Assembly: GCA_034096865.1 (NCBI GenBank)
Contig: JAWQFJ010001821.1
Coordinates: forward strand, 41,170-105,169
DNA length: 64,000 bases
Direction: 5' to 3'
DNA from: Theodoxus fluviatilis
Lineage: Eukaryota > Mollusca > Gastropoda > Cycloneritida > Neritidae
In this document: piece after piece, positions 1-13,800 of the stretch
Layout: the number at the start of each line of letters is the position of its first letter
Numbering within the stretch: position 1 is the stretch's first letter
The notes under the pieces: generated by a model
The model's database searches: none
What the model was told of the DNA's origin: nothing
What the model saw: only the letters and a program-made list of their open reading frames with translations
Program-made: the position numbers and the translations under genes

Positions 1-3000
1 TTTTTTTCTTTTTTCTTCTTCTTCTCTGCCATTTGAAAATTTGCTCAGTCTTGATTTGCTAAGCTAGACAGTGCCCAAGTTTGTGTGTAATTATTTGACT
101 GCTAGTGTAGAGTTTGCAAAGCTTGTCTTGTGGTCAGTTTTCAGTGGCATACCTATAGGGCATCAGTTGGAAGTGCATCATGTGAGTGAGGGGGAAACAA
201 AAAGTTCCATGCAACAGCTAGATAAAGTGTGTATTCAAAGAACAAATGGTGAAAATGTCATGATTTTGCACAGTTGTGCATGACTGAAAAAATTCTTTAA
301 CAAGTAGGATGTTGCACATGCTTTTAAGCTTGATCTTGTTCAGCTTCTCTGCTTGCCTGTATTGAATTTGAAACATTGTGTTATTGTTGTAATTTTGTTA
401 CCAGTTAACTTAATGAGTAAAAGAGCCATTTTATTATTGGGATAGAGAGAACTGGGTATGGGTTGGGAATAGGGGCTAGGTTTTAATGTGTGATGACATG
501 TTAAAGTTGTATAATTGTTGTTGTTGTTGCCCTAAAGCATCATGTAAAGTAAGTGTATTCTATCAGTTTTTAAAATGAAAGATACAACACTGACGAACAT
601 AGAGACCGTGTTGTTCATATTCATGTATGCTTAATGTAAGAAATGTGCATCCAATGCAGAAAAACTTTGCACTTGATCTGGTTGAATCAGTCTGAGGTGT
701 GCATGTTCAAATCAGTATACTCAAAGAACCAGGTTTTCCCCAGGAAAATTTAGGCACCTTTTGGAGTACCAAACAGCTGTAGTCCAGTAAAAAGTTGATG
801 TGTGCTTATTGTTTATCATCATCATATAGAGCATTGAACTGAATTTTGCCAAGAGTCATTAGTATTTGTTGCATTGTGTCTAGTCCTTTAATTTCTTAAC
901 TACTGACTTGTAGCCAAGCTATTGTTAGCTATTTGCTATTTTATTTTATCATTGCACCGTTTACTTCATGTATCAAAATGAAACATTGAAGTAATCTAGT
1001 CCTGAATGATGGAAGCAATGTACATGGCAAGGATGGCATATCAGACTCCTTTAACGGAATGACAGTGCAGCAGTTGCTACCCAGTAATTGGCAACACATA
1101 GCATTAGCAGTGATTTGAAGTCACTGATGTATCATGTTGTCAAGTTGAATCACCTTGTATTACACAAACACCACTGAAGCAGTCTCGGAATCTGTGTGGA
1201 GTAAAAGCAACAGCCACCTTGCTGGATTGCCTGGTCCTCATCAGCACAGTACCACAAATTCACTTTGTCCCAAGGCCAGCTGTGCAAGTACAGCTGGCAC
1301 AGGTCCTGACAACTCGGGGAACACAGCTGGAAATGGAGGATTTGGGGGCTACTCAAGCTGCATGGGGAACTTGCCAGTGTCCACTGTTGTATTTGCAACT
1401 GAATATGCAACTTGTACCAAACTGTGCAACAAGGGCAATTCACCTGTCAGATTGAACCTTGTTCCTGGATGTGTTATTGACGTGATGATATTTCATCAAC
1501 TTGAGCGACCAGTTCATAGCGAGAAAATGTGAGCATGGGTGTTAGAACAGTTGCATTTTGTGCCAGACATATACAAGGTGTTGGATCTTGCAAGTGTACA
1601 TCCATCCATTCATCTCAAGCAATCATCATCGTGTAACCTGTATGAACTGATTCAATATTTGTGACAGAAATTATTGTTGTCCTTGAATGTGTCTCTTGAT
1701 CAAGCATGTCTGATAAATTCAGTGTAAAATTTCAACCATCTTGTCTTGAGCTGATGTGTGCAATAAGTCCATCTACATTTGCAACAGAGCAAACATTGTT
1801 GCTGAACATGCAAGACAAAACATTTAATGTTTTTTTGTATAGGAAGAGTATATCCCTCTGAAAGGGCAAATAAGCGGAGAATACAAGGGAACAGATCCTC
1901 AATTGATAATGATATTGCCTTCACATAGTCAATGCTTTGGATGCATCTTTGAAATGGCTTATATTCCTGGTCAACTCTTCCAGCTGTTGATTGCAAGACC
2001 TGACACTCTCCATCAATCTGTGCAAGCTAAGATTTGGACTCGTGTCATTCTGCAAATAGCTATCGATATCTTTGCGGTCTTACAAACTAAGTGGAAGTGC
2101 ATACTTTGAGCCCATTTTCTGCTCATGATGGAAACTCATTAATGTTTGGAGAGACATTGTCCATCAGAAAGTAATTTGCACTCATGGTACCAAACATGAT
2201 GAGGGATCTCCGACACATGTACAAGATTTTGATGTTAACGAAAGTTAATTTCTTGACAGTAAAATTACTTCTCACCAGAATGGATGCCTCTTGCAATTGT
2301 GTCTGTATATGTGGCATTGTCAGCAAGAATTTGCATCATTAGCAGCATCTGCAAGGTCCTAGTGGCCATTAGTTTCATCAGGACGTGGTCTCGGTGACCC
2401 AGTTGATGCTGCCCAGCCTTCCACCAGAAATGGACTGGGCCATGGGTATTCTTGTCAAGCAATGGTGGTCGTATGCTCAGCTGAGATTTTCAACTTCCCT
2501 TTCTCCAAAAGGGAGACGGCTAGATTGATTCCTAGCTAGTCTGACATGAACAATGAGAATAAAAGTATGATGTCATCTCATCTTCTCCTTGGATTTTGTC
2601 ATTTTTGTATTGCCAAGGTCGTCTTCTTTTAGTCTTGCAGCATGTATGCAGACTTGCTTCCATATTCCACCTAAGGATGTTGCTACAAAGAGCAAGTTTA
2701 GGAATGGCAACGCAAAACCATAGCTTGGAAAATAAAATGTTATTCATGCAGTCAAAATCACCAGGGCTTGAATAATCTGCTTCCACAAAATCAACAGTTG
2801 TTCCCATCTGCTCACTCATCACACAATTCCATCCCAATGATTCAAGAGAATCTAGAACATCTCACTATTGTGGAAAAGAAAAATTTTGAACTGATGTACA
2901 TGACATGATGAAGTCTTCATACAATAAAATATTCTGTCCCACCACTTGTTGATGACATTGACATATCAGATCAGCAGACACAAGCAGTTCCTATGGTACT

Positions 3001-3496
3001 GTGTGCCTCAATGGAGATTTTCTCTTACATAGCCTACAGAGGCTGATAGGCTGTAAAACACCACCCATCTTGGTGTTTTTGTACTTGCCATCTGAAACGG
3101 ACACAGTTCAGAACAACACAGAAGTGACCAGCAGCACTTGTAATTTCCACTGCATTTACATGTATAGCAGAGCTATAATTGGCACTTAATTAGTATGACA
3201 TCTACGACCATCTCTTCCAACATCCAGTCAAATACTGAACAAGTAACAATGTCATATTGCAAAAATTGTTCACATCTGCTACCGGCTCAATTCAAGATCT
3301 AATCAAAACCAACATTTCAGGAAATCATCCAGGGTCATCACCTACTACATGTCATTATAGCTCTCTTGCATCAATGTACCAACAACAGCAACAAAAATCA
3401 AATCTCACCTACTCGTTACATCCATGCATTCCCAATTTAAGATTTCATTACTACTACCCAGACAAGGACACGATGCCAACTTGACACCCTGGCAGG
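1..3496. other. Unassigned left flank with decayed ORF fragments
   Basis: I recognise no gene here. Short open stretches occur on both strands, for example plus 1155-1532 and minus 2532-2837, but none has splice-consistent neighbours or a family motif I can name. Between about 1020 and 2850 the open frames keep switching, as in an old mobile-element or gene remnant. The segment just below 3497 would hold the 3' UTR of HSD17B10. I saw no clear minus-strand AATAAA near the stop codon. Confidence 0.4.
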
Positions 3497-6483
3497 CTAG
3501 GGCATCATGCGGAGTGCACCGTCCAGTCGGATGACCTCTCCGTTGAGAAGAGGGTTCTCCACAATGGCCTGTACCAGGTGGGCATACTCGGCGGGGTCAC
3601 CCAACCTCTGGGGGAAAGGAACGGTGGAGGCCAGGTACGTGCGTACTTTCTCTGGGAGACTGGCCAGGAGTGGCGTGTCAAACAAACCTGTGCAGGAATG
3701 ACAGTATTTGAATTGGGGATCTCTTTTTGCTGCACTATTATGTGTCATAAACTAAATCACACCATGCAGGACTTACAAAATATGCTGCATACAAGGAAAA
3801 GCCTGGAATTCCAGCCAGAACATCTGTCCTACGAGCCAACTGTGCAGCCAGCTTTCCACTCATCATGAGTACAATGCTTTTCATCACACTAATGGCATTC
3901 TCGCAAGTAGAAACTTTAAAGCAGCCAAAAATACTATTTAGCACCTTTCCAAAGCTGCTGCTGCTTACAATGAGTTCATGTTTATGAATAGGCCCAACTA
4001 AGGTTACTTTTTCCAACTTGGAACATGAGTTTACATCAGCTGCCTGTGTTAAATATGGTAATCAATCAGTGCAGACTCTTTGAGTTCATAAAAACCCTTA
4101 ACCTAATTCAATTTACGTATCTTGTACATCGCAAAATCTCTCTAGGAAACATCCAGCAAGTCAAAAACAAACTCTTCCTGCAAACCTTACTACATCTTGA
4201 CTGCCATGCTCCAAGTGACAGAGCACCAATACTCAGCGTGCATCCATAGAGAATGGTCACCTGCAGCCTGACTGACCTGGGGCGATGGTGCAGACACGGA
4301 TGCCCTGTGAGGAGAGGTCACGAGCGATGGGCAGCGTCATGCCCACAATGGCGCCCTTGCTGGCGGAGTAGGCTGCCTGTCCCATCTGGCCATCGTAGGC
4401 CGCCACGCTGGCTGTGTTCACCACCACTCCTCGCTGTCCATCCTGGTTGGGCTCATTCTTCCCCATCAGGCCCACTGACAGTCGGATGACATTAAATGTT
4501 CCCACTGTGTTCACCTGGAAGGAATACAATGTCTGGTGAAGCATGTGAAAAATCAATGAAAGAGGGACTCCTGTATTTACAGACTGCAGTAAAAAAGAAT
4601 GTTGATTAGTGTTTCCCATGAATATCTATAAAAACTTGAAATATTCATTTTTGTTTTTTCAACAAACTTTACACTACAATTTTCACAATATGAAATTTGT
4701 GTCTCAAAATCTTGTCTAAAAAGAAACATGATTTAAATGTCTAGAATATTCAGTCAACTTTTGATGTGATATTATGAGCGACACATACTGTCACTGACAC
4801 AAAAACATTAAACCTTCTGTAACCTGCTGGTGGGTTAAACATCTAATGTCTATTCACATGCTTATCTCATTCCAATCTTACCATCAACACCTTGGTGAAG
4901 TCACCCAAGTCATGGGGCTTGTCCTTCTTGAAGTTGTATGTCTTGAAGGCAACGCCGATGCCGGCACAGTTCACAGCAACATCCAATTTTCCAAACTTGT
5001 CTTTGGCTACTTTCAGGGCATTTGTAACATCAGCCTCTGATGTCACCTGCAAAGAGAAAGTGAAACAAATTGGTCCAAAATTAAAGAATTTAAAAAAAGT
5101 CTGGTTAATCCCTACTTTGCTCTGAGCCCAGTCCAAAAATATTTTCCATTTTCAATTCATTCCTGAATGAGTGCCAGACTTTTATGCAGGAGAGAGGTGA
5201 TGAATTCCTCAATTGAACATTTGTCAAAAGGCAGCATGGGTAACAATCAGCAAAATGACACTTAAGTTTCTCTTAAGTTTGCAGAAAGGTCAAAAAGCAA
5301 AGCAGCAATTCCTGACTTTATATATTTATTCACAGTACCTTATTTTACTGATTACTAAATGTTATTTTGTAGAATATCAAAACCATGGATGCAGCCTGAA
5401 TGTTTGTATGGATGACCACATAGATGGATCACAGATAAGGAAATCAAATCAGAAGCACAAAATGGGAACAGTTTGGTTCCTCAGCCCCACCATATCTCAT
5501 ATTAGCAAAAGAGCTAGTACCTCTAACATACATGACATACATGTGTCTCAAAGAAATATCATGCTCAGTGCATGACTATTAGAGAGAACATGTCCACATC
5601 TCTCCAAGGCTACTTATTCATGTACGCCGGTGAAAGTGACAAGACTCATTCCCTCCCCTAAGCATCACTTACATCAGTGGGGGTGAAGACACAGCTGGAT
5701 CCCAGCTCCTTGGCCACACTCTCCCCAGGGGAGTTGGGCAGGTCACACAGGATGACACTGGCGCCTTGCCGCACCAGTCGTGTGACTGTGGCCTTCCCCA
5801 GCCCAGAGGCACCTCCCGTCACCAGCCCCACAAGACCCTGAAACAGTGAAAGCAACCCATTATACCCCATTGTTACTCCTGGACTGTGCATTTGCATGGT
5901 CAGCTACCCCAACTGGGATTCAGTCCCCATACAACTATCTGAAGGCAAATGGTCACTTCCTTGAGTTTAACCGGAGTAACTGTGAGGGCAGTGTTGGCAA
6001 AATGTAGTACGATTAACCCTTGTATGCGGCCAAGCGCCAGCATCGGGTTGGAATACTCCCCAGGGAGCTGAGTTGGTGCTGGTACCTGACTGTGTGCGTC
6101 TTAAATGTCTGTCACTATGTTTGTTGTGAGGTACCAGTGAGAATTGATCAAGATGCCCAGTGATCAGGGGGTCAAGTGTAAAGCGGTTTGAGCACCAATC
6201 AATGGTGGAAAGTCGCTATATAAAATCACACCTTTACCTTTTACAGTCATAATTAGTTGATAGGTGCATGTTTTCAAAATGTACCAGTGAAATGGAACAT
6301 GAATGGAGCACTGCCATGCATTTGAAACCATGAGGACAAACCATTTTCAGGTGTAGTATGTTTACCCTTTATGGCACTTGTCCTCAGTCAATGACAGTTT
6401 GCCCAGATGAACTGACTGAGCCACTGCTTAATTCAACACAATTTGTGCATCTGCTGGAAAACCATTCTCTTTTGGGGGAGGCA

Positions 6484-6519
<36 letters not shown>

Positions 6520-7652
6520 GCACTGAGTAAACCAATGTCAGCATTGGTCCTACTGTGAAACAAGTGTTGCATAAAAGAATGCATCTGAAATCTAAAAGAG
6601 TGTTCATTCACAATTTTTGCAGTTTTCATACATAATTATTCTGGTTAGATCAAATGAGGCATACTTCTTGCTAGTAATAGAATACATAAATGCATATGAC
6701 TTAATTAGTTTTTACAATTATTCCTTACATGTTTATTTCTTATGAAAGTTATTCTCACAAATATAGTTTATACTAATTAACTTCTGAATAAAATAACTTG
6801 CATTAGGGGATATAGCATTATTCACTAGTAACCCTTTTAGGTATCTCCATTACTGATTCTCAAAGTTTTGCTATCTCAACTGTTCACCTTAGATTCAAGA
6901 ATAAACAGTATCTCAGAGGTACTTTGCTTGCCAACAGAAATCTGTAGTCCTGTCTTTGTCACCACCCTCTGCCTGTTCAGGCCTGATAGTGACTTTTGCC
7001 AATGCAATCAGGGTCATCCCTTGATCAGCAGCTTCAACGCTGATAAAGCTCCTGCAGCATTCTAACTTACCAAGTACATCCCAGTATTCATTCTGGCAGT
7101 GTTTCAGTACATTCATTAAAATGTACATGGCACTAAGTAAGCATTGTAAATATGGTGGCAATGAGCAAAATAAAGTGTGCCACCTTTGAGCAGTGGATCT
7201 GATGATATAGCTTGACCAACTTGATTGATGACAAGGCTAGAGATATATTGACTGGTGAGGTGGGTGCGCTCTCAAAACCACTGCATATTCAGCCTTTCTA
7301 ACCTCCTCACTTTGCTTCTTCTACTAAGTCAATTATCTGAGCTGGATTCCTTTAAGCTAAGGGCAGATTCTTATTCTATTTTCCAGCATTCCCAGGCAAC
7401 GTCTCCGTCACTGTGTACTTCGACCCGAGCTCCAAGTCCAAGCAGGTATCACTGAGACTAACACTGGAGTAGGCCGCAATACCGTCAGCGCGTTCGCTCA
7501 TTAGAAATCAGAGGCTCAACAACAATAAGTATAAACAATTATAGTTGAGATGTTTCCCAAATGCCGTTTTTATAAAGATTGCATGCAAGACACTGCCGCA
7601 TTCTGTAGTTGCAGCAAGCGGTGGAAGGGTGGCTCACCTTCAATGCTGCCAT
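3497..7652 (-). CDS. HSD17B10: 3-hydroxyacyl-CoA dehydrogenase type-2 (17-beta-HSD10)
   Basis: This is a mitochondrial NAD-dependent short-chain dehydrogenase. In known orthologues it oxidises 2-methyl-3-hydroxybutyryl-CoA in isoleucine degradation and also serves as the MRPP2 subunit of mitochondrial RNase P. Coding exons on the minus strand are 7638-7652, 5673-5837, 4882-5046, 4277-4514 and 3497-3687. All junctions are GT-AG and in frame, giving 257 aa against about 261 in human. Visible motifs are the cofactor loop GGASGLG (13-19), NCAG (86-89) and the catalytic triad Ser151, Tyr164 (YSASK) and Lys168. The C-terminal [14 protein letters not shown] is family-typical. Exon 1 codes only MAALK and was chosen because it gives the right frame and length. 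The gene is divergent from ATXN10. It looks intact and functional. Confidence 0.96.
5967..6238 (+). repeat. 5'-truncated SINE-like repeat copy
   Basis: This lies in HSD17B10 intron 1, antisense to the gene. It is nearly identical to the body of the repeat at 53996-54410, sharing the stretch around GCGGCCAAGCGCCAGCATCG and ending in a GTCGCTATATAAAA tail. The tRNA-like head of the other copy is missing, as expected from 5' truncation during retrotransposition. Confidence 0.7.
6484..6518 (+). repeat. Homopolymer of about 35 G
   Basis: An uninterrupted G run in HSD17B10 intron 1. Its true length may be affected by sequencing error. Confidence 0.9.
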
Positions 7653-7827
7653 GCTGCAAGCTGAATGACCTAAGGGCACTGACCAATCAAATTTCACTAT
7701 GCAGAAAAATAGTCCAATCGTTAATCTAACATGTTTCGGTCCGTGCCTGATAAAATTGTCGGCTGTAAACTTCCGCTTTCGTGCTATGGTGCACATGTTC
7801 GCTTTTGCCAGCTCATCATAACCAACA
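7653..7827. promoter_or_regulatory. Bidirectional promoter of HSD17B10 and ATXN10
   Basis: Only 175 bp separate the two divergent start codons, so both core promoters and 5' UTRs must lie in or very near this interval. Two CCAAT boxes are visible (7683-7687 and 7714-7718), plus an ETS-like CTTCCG near 7769. I see no TATA box. CCAAT (NF-Y) and ETS sites without TATA are typical of bidirectional housekeeping promoters. Transcription starts are not known from sequence alone. Confidence 0.75.
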
Positions 7828-10800
7828 ATGTCTGATCTTGAGTGTACTCCGATTAACAGGACACAGACTGATGCCATCTGCAAAGGCTTGCAGGAAAAGG
7901 AATATACAGTGGCTCTGGAATACTTACAGCTGCTGAAGAAACAACTCATGAGCGAGAGTGACAGGTGGATGAACTTGCTAACGAGTGACGAACAACTGCA
8001 TTAGTCGGCTGGCACCGTATCTTCAGTCACGTACTTAGATGCACGAAGACATACCTAGGTGTGCTCTGTAAGGAAGTCATTACTGGTCTCCTTTTGGATC
8101 AGAATGCACATGCATACAAACCCACGTGCATTTGGTGCATAGACCTATCTGTGGTAACGGGATCATATAAGCTTACGAAAGTGTTCGAAGGCTGGTACGT
8201 GCGCATACAAAGAGACGAAAAGAAAGAGACGGACAAAAGAACTGACAGAGACAGTTAATGCCTCCAACAGAGATTGAAATACTGTTCTCGAGAAAACCCA
8301 CGAAAACTATAGGCCTAACTATTCAGAAAAGTTTAAAATCATCACGAGATTACGCCATAACGCTGGCATTTATTAAACTACGGAACGTTTCCAAGACGCA
8401 TTTGATGTTTTTAATCGATCTTTGAGTTCACCCTCAGGCACTCATGATTTACATCTTTTAGGCAATTCCAAATATACATTAATTTTGCATCTAATAAAGG
8501 TGTATCTCTTCCACAGGTTGGAGCATGGCCCGTACCTGGTGGAGAAGCTGGGTCAGAGTGCTCTGCCACCACTGATTCAAGCACTGCAGGGAACTACAGA
8601 GGCCTCAGAGCCTGACTCAGCTGCCCTTGCTTGCTGTGTAGAGTGCTACCGCTGCATGCGTAATGCATGTGCATTCTGCAGTCCCAGCCAGGATGCCCTG
8701 CAGAATTCTGTTGTGCTGGACAGAACTCTTGACCTGGTGGTATCCAGTCTCTGGGTGTGGAAAGTACCTGACATGGATCTGCTGAGAAATGTCATGCAGT
8801 TCCTTACTAATGCCTGTGTGGGGCACTCCGGAAACATGATGCTGGTCTGGGAGAAGTTCAGTGGTAAATTCAGGTTGGTGTTTTTGTTTTGTTGATTAAA
8901 AGAGCATCTGTTTTGAAATGTTTTGCTTTTTTCTGAGAAAATAAAATTCCATTTCCATGTAGTCATTCAATCTGATGCATGAACATTATATAGGTCATAT
9001 TAAAACACCATGAACTTTTCATCTTACCATTGACATAGTAACAAAACTACTTGTATCCCAACTTTGCTCTTCACTACTGAACATTGAAAGATACATAGTT
9101 CTGTTTTTTGGTTTTGTTGTTGTTGTTGTTTGTTTTTCATTCAACCTCTAACTCTGCTTCCCTCCTTAATTCATTCTTAAAATTCTAAGATGGTCAATCT
9201 TATCACTACTTTCTCAAATGTTTTATTAGTGATGTTCATGTGACCAGCAGTGTTTGTTGTAAAAAGAAAATGTTCAGGGGATTTGTATTATTGTGGTGTT
9301 AGTGTCTTTCCTTTGAGTTTGAATGTCAAGCATTAGAATAGAATCAACTGGTTTTAATGAACTGCCATATATGCAGTATGACATTTATTGATATTCCATG
9401 CTTGAAAGTGTCAATATCAGTCTGGAGAGTAGTATCAACTTGTGCTAGCAGGCATTCAAATGCAATGTTCTGTAGCAAATGATCTGCTTGTATTTTCAGT
9501 CAACTCATTCGATTTGGTGATGAGAAGCTGACTGAGTACACAAGCATTGCAGTCCATACCATTCTGCGGGGTGCCCAGGAATGCTCAGAACTTGGAGACC
9601 TGGTGGTTCCTGGCCTTCCTGAGCTAGCAAGCACCTTCACCCACAAATTGTCCAAAGATGTGTCTGGCTGGTCAGAAATAGAGTAAGAAATAATTGGTTG
9701 CTTTCTTTAGGGTTTCACTTGTCAAAGATGCTGCACCAACATTTCTTTAAGAGTTAGATTATGCTGCATGTTCCAGAATGCCTTTTACATTTTAGTGCAC
9801 TGAATACTGTGAGTTGATTTGATCACACTTGACGACAAAATGAATAAGACAGAATGCAACCTACAGCTGGAGCTGCTCGATACCTCCCTCATCAGCTGGA
9901 AAACCTGGCAGCTTAGCTACTCCAGTAGCTCAGTCAGGGTCAGCCCAAGCAGCATATCTGACCAACATGGGGTATTGGATCTATTGTCAGTCATTCCGAC
10001 CTGTCTCTGATCTGCCAAATCCATGGGAATGTGGACTCGGCCACCTCCTGAGACCTGGCTCCTAGACCTTGGAAAAATTGGATGGCAGACCCTGCTATGA
10101 ACTATGAAGCCAACCTCAGCTGGTAGCATCCGACAACCCCACCCTCATTTGCTGACAAAGGTCCTCCACTTCTGGGTACCTTGTAAATTTTGGCTTATGT
10201 GACCATGCTATGTTGCTTAAATTGCGGGTTGCTGTCAGCTCAGCCAGGAAATGGACTTTTGTTCCATTGACTAGATGATATCTTAGGGTTGCTCAGTCTG
10301 GGGTATGTCACATAGAACACTTTGGTGGAGGGGTGTGGGCTGTCCTTTGAGGTCCACCATGATGTTCTGCCCACTTCCTGGCTTCAGGAGAGCTCTTGGA
10401 TCTGTTTTGCCACTGTCTGGTGGTTTCTGCCTTTCCTCCCCCTCCCTGATGAATGTTGAATTTGACTTTTAGAAACTACAAATACATGATAATCTGTCAT
10501 CAGTGAAGGACCAGAGAGAGAGAGAGAGAGAGATCGGCTTGTTTGCTGTCTTTGCTTTCTCACTCACCTCTAGGTTTCTGCATTGCAATTTTGACTATCC
10601 GCTAAAATTGCCCATTTTCTTCCTAGGACACCTTGACACCACAACCCTGTTGTAAGTGAGCTATGAATATGGTTTGATGTGATTTGTTGCACTTTTCTCC
10701 TGCAAGATTTTAATTAATGCAGGTTGGGGTTTCTTTTGCATCTTCTAATTTGAGATTATTGAAAATGGAGGGTTGATTTTTTTCAGACATAATCATAATG

Positions 10801-13800
10801 ATTGATTTTATCATGACTGTTTCAGGATTCTCGTGCTGGAGGACATATTGACACTAGAGAAAACTCTGCAACCTGTGCTGGGCCCACTACCACTGGAGGA
10901 GAAGTCAGTGCTGGCATAAGGAGAAATTATTGCTTAGATGGGCATTAATCATTGCAATGTGCAGAGATACTGCACCTGCATGTAATTAATCCTATAGTCA
11001 AAAGGAGAGAAAAAAGGTTGAATAATATTGTGAGCATTATTCTAAGGCTTGTTCACGAGGCGCAGCAATGTGCAGCGCTGCTCAGCACTGCACAGCGCTT
11101 GCGCCGTGAAACGGCTTGTTCAGAACGTGTAGCGCTGCAAAGCGCTGCATGTGATTTGACGCTTTGCAGCGCTGCGCGTCCTGAACAAGCCGTTTCACAT
11201 TGCTGCACATTGCTGCGCCTCGTGAACAAGGCTCATGTTACACTGTAAATGCACATTAAAATGACAGTCATCTGCACATCCCAGTGCTCTATGTCCATGT
11301 AACTGAATATTAACTTGGTCTACTCAGTTGGCAACCATGAGCTTTTTAATTTCTTTTTGCTTTTAATGCAGGCTTCACAATTAATTTTGCCAAAGGCCTA
11401 GTTTCATATTCGTTTAAATACAGTGCACAGTGACCTAGATCATTGGTCATGAGATATCACTCAATTCGCACATTTTTTGCGCATTTTTCTGTTGATTGGT
11501 TACCTATAATAGGATCCACTGTATCCTTGCACATTGTAATTGGGTACTGGCCAATTTATATGTCTGTGCTGTCATAACATAATTGTTTCAATCTTTTAAA
11601 AATGCTAATGTAAAGATGAGCAAAAGTGTGGATAGCGAATCGATGCTAACAGTGAACATCTCTTGACTGAGACATGTTGTTGAGAAGAACCAATTCTCTT
11701 GAAAAGTGCATGTGTGAAGAACTGCTGTATCCAAATTTTTCATGTCACCATATGTCTCAACAGCCAATCAGAATTAACAAAAAGTGTTCACCTATTTTTA
11801 GGTAACCAATGAGTGGCTGGCTTCTTGTGGCCTTTAAGCATGGTCCATAGCTTCCATGTGGCTAGCTATATGAGGAATTGGAGTCATCAGAGCATTTGAA
11901 AGCACATTAAACACCTTAAACGTTGAGTCTATGTGAGACCATCTCCTTTCTGTACTTCAGGGTGGTGATGATGCAGGTGGTGCATGCAATCCTGTCTCAT
12001 GAGTTGGACCAAGAGGGAAATCCCTCCGTCAGCAACTTGAAGCACCTTGCCCCCGTCTTTGTCGAGGCTGTTGAGGACTTGATGAAGTCTGCCCCTCACT
12101 CTGTTGAGGATAACCAGGTTTGTGACTCTGTAGTGTATCATACAGCATGAGCAGCTTGACATCTCACTCTGTAGCTGGAATGCTGTGGATCTCGCTTTGT
12201 TGGATTTTTCTGGCTCAGTAGCACTTGTTCAGCTGACTCCATAGGGCCCATGCAAACCAATGTGTACCATGTGGGTCAGGCCAGAGACTCATGTTTTGGC
12301 ACCTAAAGCGTTTTGCATATCAAATGGCTATCCCTTTTCTTTATATCTACATAGAGGCATTGTGTAGATATGATATTTTTGTTACCCCTCAAACATTGAT
12401 AGTGCCTCCTGGAGTGACTCATGATTTTATATGTTTCCTTTTGTTTACATTTCAAAGCCTTCTTGATTGAGAATGCATTCAGCAGAAATGAATAATGACA
12501 TCAATACAGATTTTTGAAAATGCAACCAGCTGATCAACATGAGTTATAGCAAGACTTTGTGCTTTATTTACCTCAGATGAAGTACATGAGATTAGTCCTG
12601 GAGAACCTGTGCATCATCACCAGTGATGAATTTTCCCATGACCCCTACTGTGAAGATCAAGGCCTTCTTGAAAGTGCTTTGAGTAAGTTGAATCCCCATG
12701 TTCCCTTCCCCTCCAGCCCTAGTCTCTCCTCTGTTGCTGTATTCATAGCTCTCTCTCTTGGGAGCCTGTCCTCATTCCTCTTCTTCTTCCTCTCCCTTTG
12801 TTCTTTGTCTCTTAGCACATTGCTAACCCTGTACTCCACCCCCATCCCTGTACACACCCATCCCCTACCCCACACTGGCACCCCCACCCCACCCCTAATA
12901 CTACCCCTCACCCTACCCCAACCCTCTCACCCTCACCCCTCCTCATCTGGGATTCTCTAAGCTCTACTTCCTATTTGATGTTGAAGTGTTTGCTTGTCTC
13001 CCTATATCTTAATTACTAGGTTCATAGCTACAGTTCTTTAGGCAGTGTTGACAGCTAATAACTGGTTGTCTGACAAAAGTGCAATCGAAGCATTGATGAT
13101 ATACACTTATGCCTAATATCATCCCCATATGGCCATGCTCCATTCTGGTTGCCTTTTTCACATTGGCTCTGACTGCCCGGCAAAGATATAGACATGCTCT
13201 GCAGTTTTCCTACTCAAAGTCGTAATTCTAAAATAAGCAACCGTGTAGAGATCAACATGCAGTATCATGTATACATATCATCCAATGAAACTATCAAGAA
13301 ACACTCTATGTTTAGACACACATTTTTGGTCCTGACATGCAGCTCTGCCCCAAAGCAGTGGCTTGACTTCTAAATTTAGAACATTGTCAGACAAGGGAAA
13401 TATGAGAGGGAGCAGCTGGGGAGGAGCTGACACTAGTGACAGCTAAGTTGGTTCAGGAATGGCAGTGCAGGGCATTATGATTTAAATGGTGATTTAGAAC
13501 CTCAGTCTCAATAGAAGCATTTATGGTCTCAACTTAATTTTAAAGTTTTTTTTTAATGAAATTTTCTGATAAAGTATGCTGTTCACACAATGAATTGGTA
13601 TACTTGAGAGGGGGGGGGGGGGCTCTCCCCTACATGGGTGTACAGGTTACATTCATACCAAGTTGAACTTCTTCATGTTCAGTAGTTTGTGTTCAAGCTG
13701 GAGATGCTATTGGGAGTCGCTGTTGTCTGCAGTGTCTTCACTTTCCTACAGGCTTACTGAGACGGGTCCACTCAGGCCAAAAAGAGGGCAGTTCTTACCT

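Noticed and set aside
7539..7949. 136-aa minus-strand frame
   Set aside because: Only its MAALK part is used, as exon 1 of HSD17B10; the rest is promoter and the antisense of ATXN10 exon 1.
10826..10918. Early stop suggesting a broken ATXN10
   Set aside because: The stop lies after a good GTCAGT donor whose phase fits the next exon; skipping into it gives a 474-aa protein of normal length.
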